From the NCBI RefSeq assembly GCF_014805685.1, contig NC_060893.1, positions 17,700,025-17,764,024 on the forward strand: DNA of 64,000 nt, written 5' to 3'. The position numbers were made by a program, and so were the translations under genes. Below the pieces are notes generated by a model, which was not told the origin of the DNA, did not search any database, and saw only the letters and a program-made list of their open reading frames with translations. Each line of letters begins with the position of its first letter. The first letter of the stretch is position 1. This stretch comes from Silurus meridionalis (lineage: Eukaryota; Chordata; Actinopteri; Siluriformes; Siluridae). This document shows, piece by piece, positions 59,540 through 64,000 of the stretch.

Positions 59540-60620
59540 TAGAGAAAAAACACATGAACTTCACTGACATTTCACTAAAGCACATGTGGCCAGGGAGGGG
59601 GTGGTATTATGCATGTCCGAACAGGTTGACAAAGGATGCAGCTTCCATGGGTCTTCATTCAGCCCTCACCCACCAAGATAAAAACAAAACTTACATCAGA
59701 ATGCTGTTCACTGACTTTAGTTCTGCATTCAATACACTCCTCTCTAAGCTCAGTGACCTGGGTATCTGCACCTCCACATGCAGATGGATTCTGGACTTTC
59801 TTTCCAACAGACCTCAGATCTCAGGGCAAACAGGTATCCTAAATCCTCATTCTGAACATTTCACAGGGCTGTGTTCTGAGCCCACTACTGTACTCCCTTT
59901 TCACCCATGACTGTGCTCATCTGCATAACTCCAACATCTTCATCAAGTATGCAGATCAGCAACGGCAATGAATGATCCTACAGGGAAGAGATGCGAAGCC
60001 TGACAGAGTGGTGTGCCACCAACAACCTGACCCTCAAGGTCATGAAGACTAAAGAGCTCATTGTGGACTTTCAGAAATCTAACAGCAGGAGACACTCCCC
60101 AGTCTACATCTATGAAACTGAAGTAGAAAGGGTCCCCAGCTTGAAGTTCTTGGGAGTTCACATTTGTCAGGATCTGTCCTGGCACTAGAACACTTCAGCT
60201 CTGGTTAAAAAGGCACAACAGCACCTGCACTTCTTGAGGAGTCTCAAGAAAGCTCATCTGTCCCCAAGGATTTTAACAAGCTTTTACCATTGCATCATCG
60301 AAAGCATCCTGACCAACCCCATCACTGTATGGTACGGAATCTCCACTGTGTGTGAAAGTCAAACCGTGCAGAGGGTGGTCAAAATCGCCCCACTCACACC
60401 CAACTACCTGCCATTGAGCACCTACACCACAGCAGATGTCTGCGCAGAGCTCACAACATCATCAAGGACTCTTTACCTCCCACTCACCCTCAGCCTCAAG
60501 AAGGTGATATACTGTAGGAACATACGCACCAGGATCAGCAGGTTCAGGTTCGGATTTTTTCCATCCACTATCACCCTACTGAACTCTACACTACACCGTT
60601 AGCACACTGTATAAACACTG
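59540..60620 (+). pseudogene. Truncated non-LTR retrotransposon (LINE) reverse transcriptase, broken
   Basis: RT motif A is visible as [13 protein letters not shown] (59698-59740). The QGCVLSPL block is present but out of frame near 59870. The catalytic box reads YAD followed by Gln (59948-59959), so the second Asp is lost. Later frames give TKELIVDFQKS, VPSLKFLGVHICQDLSW and SFYHCIIESILTN, the usual order of this RT family. Several frameshifts and the missing 5' half show it is dead. The clade is unresolved. Confidence 0.8.
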
Positions 60621-60950
60621 TGTATAACTTTTGTACAGTTGTACATATAATGTGTATATTGCAAATTGTAAATGTATATACCCCTCATTCCCTACACATA
60701 GTGTGCCTTACATAGATCTGCACTAATATTTCACATATATATGTATATATACTTTTGCACATTTATTCACTGCCTTTCCCTTTATAAATATTTACTTGTA
60801 CTTTTCAAGACTCTGCATATTTATCACTGCCATAGTCTTATAACTATTTACCTGTTGTACTTTCACAGCGTCTGTGTCTGCATCTGTGTCTGCACATTTT
60901 TCACTTCTACAGCCTTTTTATTTATAAGCAGTACATATATACAGTCATGG
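60621..60950 (+). mobile_element. Probable 3' part of the same LINE
   Basis: T- and TA-rich sequence directly after the last RT-family block, typical of a LINE 3' UTR; its end is obscured by the Tc1 insertion at 60951. Confidence 0.45.
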
Positions 60951-62503
60951 CCCAAAAAATTGGCACCCCTGCAATTCTGTCAAAAAATGCAACCTTTTGT
61001 TAATGCAACAAGAGTTTTGTTAATCATGTTTATTTTTTGGTTTGCATTCTTCTTTTGCAAACTGCTCCAGGTCATTCAGATTTGAAGGATGCCTTCTCCA
61101 GACTGCTGTTTTGTGAAGTGAAGTCAAATTAAGAAGCTTTTATTGTAATCTCTACCATATAAAGCTGCCGCAGTACACAGTGAAATAAGGCGACATTCCT
61201 CCAGAACCCTGGTACTACATTAAACAACATAGAGCTACAGCACATAACATAGAGCTACATAACAGAACACAGAGCGAACTAAAGTAAGTGTCCTCACCAC
61301 ATAACGTGCATCGTGTGCAACCGAGTGTAATCAGTGCAGACAAAAAAAGTTCAGACAGACAACACAAGACAGTGTGGGACAGATACACAAAACACAGAAT
61401 ACAAAATAGCGCCAAACTCTTTGAGATCTCTCCACAGGTGTTCTATGGGATTCAGATGTGGACTCATTGCTGGCCATTTCAGAACTCTCCAGCGTTTTAT
61501 TTGTAACCATTACTGAGTGCTTTTTTTTGAAGTGTGTTTTGGGTCATTGTCCTGCTGGAAGACCTATGACCTCTGGTGGAGACGCAGCTTTCTGACACTG
61601 GCCATTAAGTTGAGCCCCATAATATTTTGGTAATAAAAAGATTTCATGATACCGTTCAAGGACGCCAGTGGCAGAAGCAGGGAAAGCAACCTCATCTTTG
61701 AACCTCCACCATGTTTGACTGTAGGGGCTGTGTTCTTTTCTTTGAAGGCCTCATTTTTTTTCTGTAAACAGTGCCATGATGTCCTTTACCAAAAAGCTCT
61801 ACTTTTTTCTCATCTGTCCACAGTACGTTCTCCCAGAAGGATTGTGGTTTTGTAACATAAGTTTTCAAACTCCAGTCTTGCATTGTTATGCCTTTGTGTC
61901 AGCAGTGGTGTCCTCCTTGGTCTCCTACCATAGCGTCCCTTTTTTATTCAGATTGTGATGGATAGTGCAAGCTGACATTATTGTACCCTGTGTCTGCAGA
62001 TCAGCTTGAATTTGTTTGGAAGTTGATCACCATTTAACCAATCCTTCATTGTGATTTTTCATTAATTGTGCACTTCTGTCCACGTCCAGGGAGGTTCGCT
62101 ACAGTGCCATGGGCTGTAAAACTGTAAATATTGTTAACAATTTTTTCTCACAACACAAAGGTTGAGTCAACTTTTCTCCATTTTAACTGGTTGCAAGTGT
62201 GATTACTATATTGCCCACACCTGTTACTTGCCACAGGGTTGTCTAAGTACAAACTACAGGCTTGAAAAGCAATTATTTCTTACAATTTTAACAATGTGCC
62301 AATCATTTTGTCCAGTCAAATTTTGAGTTCTGTGTGAAATCAAGTTTGACTTTTCTTCTCTGTTTTTTGTGTTGTTGCAGTGCAAACAAAAACAATAAGC
62401 ACGTGAATACCAAAACATTTGCAATTGGAACAATTTTCTGAGAAGAGTGTTGCATTTTCTGACAGAATTGCAAAGGTGCTGATATTTTTGGCCATGACTG
62501 AAC
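60951..62503 (-). mobile_element. Tc1-like DNA transposon, degraded, with both inverted ends
   Basis: Left end CAGTCATGGCCCAAAAAATT with GGCACCCCTGCAATTCTGTC; right end GACAGAATTGCAAAGGTGCT, then GGCCATGACTG, is its inverse. TA lies at the left edge; the right-hand TA duplication is altered. On the minus strand around 61883-61692 the frame reads SFWENVLWTDEKKVELFG, the second catalytic block of Tc1 transposase. The element is interrupted by a LINE tail (61114-61420) and has frameshifts. Confidence 0.82.
61114..61420 (-). mobile_element. LINE 3' end inserted into the Tc1 element
   Basis: Begins TGAAGTGAAGTCAAATTAAG followed by AAGCTTTTATTGT, the reverse complement of the tail seen at 17360-17600 and 20385-20530. 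Removing it joins CTGTTTTG to GAGATCTCTCCACAGGTG, the expected continuous Tc1 sequence. A short TTG may be the target-site duplication. Confidence 0.7.
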
Positions 62504-62639
62504 GGGTCTGAGAGATTATTTCGGAGGTTAAGAAGAAGAGGAGGAGGGTGAGGACTGAAAGAAAAATAAGATGGTGAAAACTGAAGGAGGAATACTGTAG
62601 TGTGAGATCAGACAGGGGATCGCTGGTATAGAAGAAGTG

Positions 62640-64000
62640 CTGGACTCTTCATGATTGGGCAACCACTGCAAAAGTGATAAGGGAGACAGCTAAAAAGATA
62701 CTAGGTGTGACATCTGGAAATAGAAAGGAAGAAAAAGAGACGTGAAGGTGGAATGAGGAAGTGCAGCAAAAGGAGAAGGAGAAAGAGGTTGGCAAAACAG
62801 AATTGGGATCAGTAGAGAGATGAGAAAAGTAAGCAAGTGTACAAGGTGATGCGGCAACAAGTAAAGAGGGATGTGGCGAAAGCCAAGGAAATAGCGTATG
62901 ACGGATGAGGTCAGACAGGAATCTCCATGGACTATGATGTTTGCGGATGATATTGTGATTTGTGGTGAGAGTGGGGAGCAGGTGGAGAAGAGCCTGGAGA
63001 GGTGGAGGTACATGCTGGAGAGAAGGGGAAAGCAGAAGGAGAAAGAGGTTGGCAAAACAGAATTGGGATCAGCAGAAAGATGAGAAAAGTAAACAGGTGT
63101 ACAAGGAGATGCGGCAACAGGTAAAGAGGCATGTGGCGAAAGCCAAGGAAATGGCATATGAGGAGCTGTATGAGAAGTTGGATACTAAGGAAAGAGAAAA
63201 GGATTTATACAGATTGGCCAGGCAGCGGGACAAAGCTGGGAAGGATGTGCTACAGGTTATAGCAATAAAGGATGGAGATGGAAATGTGTTGACTAGAGAG
63301 AAGAGTGTGTTGAGAAGGTGAAGGGAGTATTTTGAGCAGCTGATGAATGAGGAAAATGAGAGAAAGAGAAGGTTAGGTGGTGTGGAGATGATGATTCATT
63401 AAGTGGATAAAATTAGTAAGGAGGAAGTGAGTGCAGCAATTAAGCGGATGAAGAGTGGAAAGTTGGTAGGACCAGATAACATGCTAGTAGGACCGTGGAG
63501 ATGTTTGGGAAAGAAAGCAGTGGAGTTTTTAACCAGATTGTTAACAAGATTTTAGAAGGTGAGAGGATGCCTGAGGAATGGAGAAGGAGTGTGCTGGTAC
63601 CAATTTTTAAGAATAAGGGAGATGTGCAGACCTGCAGTAACTACAGAGGAAAAAAGTTGATCGGTCACAGCATAAAGTTATGGGAAAGAGTAGTGGAAGC
63701 CAGGCTGAGAGACCGGGAAGCCTCTTGCGGTATTGTATGAGGAAGTCAGGCGTGTCAGAGAAATATGTGAGAGTGGTGCAGGACATGCATGTATGAGGAC
63801 AGTGTAACAGCAGTGGAGTGTGCAGTAGGATCAACAGACTGGTTCAAGGTGGAGGTTGGACAGCATCAAAGATCGTCTCTGAGCCCTTTCCTGTTTGCGG
63901 TGGTGATGGACAGGTTGACGGATAAGGTCAGACAGGAGTCTCCATGGACTATGATGTTTGCGGATGATATTGTGATTTGTGGTGAGAGTAGGAAGCAGGT
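62640..64000 (+). pseudogene. RTE-like LINE, rearranged and frameshifted, cut by the window end
   Basis: Frames include KSVLRR...EQLMNEE (63285-63360), RMKSGKLVGPDN (63445-63480), RMPEEWRRSVLVPIFKNKGD and CSNYRG (63565-63650), and SPWTMMFADDIVICGES (62920-62975; again near 63930-63990), all RTE-clade RT blocks. A segment with the FADD box lies upstream of the N-terminal part, and the KEVGKTELGSAER region occurs twice (62770-62820 and 63030-63080). The order shows rearrangement. Stops and shifts make it non-functional. Confidence 0.8.

Overview
The window is vertebrate nuclear DNA, almost certainly from a ray-finned (teleost) fish. It is AT-rich and full of (CA)n, (TA)n and (GA)n microsatellites, tRNA-Glu-derived SINEs, Tc1-like DNA transposon relics, a DIRS-type relic and several LINE fragments. 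This mix is typical of teleosts; the species cannot be named from the sequence alone.

Two protein-coding genes can be reconstructed exon by exon. The first, on the minus strand (3836-24290), is a class III receptor tyrosine kinase identified as pdgfrb (PDGF receptor beta). It has 22 coding exons, all introns are GT-AG, the reading frame closes across every junction, and the product is 1081 residues. It shows a signal peptide, five Ig-like domains (D4 lacking the Cys pair), a transmembrane segment, a juxtamembrane EYIYVD motif, a split kinase with two YxxM PI3K docking motifs in the insert, and a C-terminal PDZ-ligand-like end. The second, on the plus strand (51823-58005), is a caudal-type homeobox gene, cdx1 (probably teleost cdx1a), with three exons and 254 residues. 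PDGFRB next to CDX1 in head-to-head orientation is the known vertebrate arrangement (human 5q32), so the two identifications support each other.

Layout. 1-900: flank with a SINE. 906-3835: probable pdgfrb 3' UTR. 3836-24290: pdgfrb; intron 5 (5.3 kb) has collected a SINE, a nested Tc1-type remnant, a DIRS relic and a LINE tail, and intron 1 carries a 31-bp minisatellite. 24.3-51.8 kb: intergenic, with no convincing gene. It holds Tc1 relics (41.6-43.1, 46.2-46.9 and 48.3-49.1 kb), a direct 116-bp duplication, microsatellites, and, just upstream of cdx1, a GC-rich block with three TCF/LEF-type motifs followed by a 30 x 22-bp minisatellite. 51.8-58.4 kb: cdx1. 59.5-64.0 kb: a broken LINE, a Tc1 transposon carrying an inserted LINE tail, and a rearranged RTE-like LINE that runs off the window end.

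I found no convincing undescribed multigene system. The observations most worth checking are: an in-frame, stop-free intron inside the pdgfrb kinase; a (TG)n-T4 tract against a pdgfrb splice acceptor; a probable GC-AG intron, an overlapping uORF and a divergent hexapeptide in cdx1; and the higher-order minisatellite plus TCF/LEF cluster upstream of cdx1.
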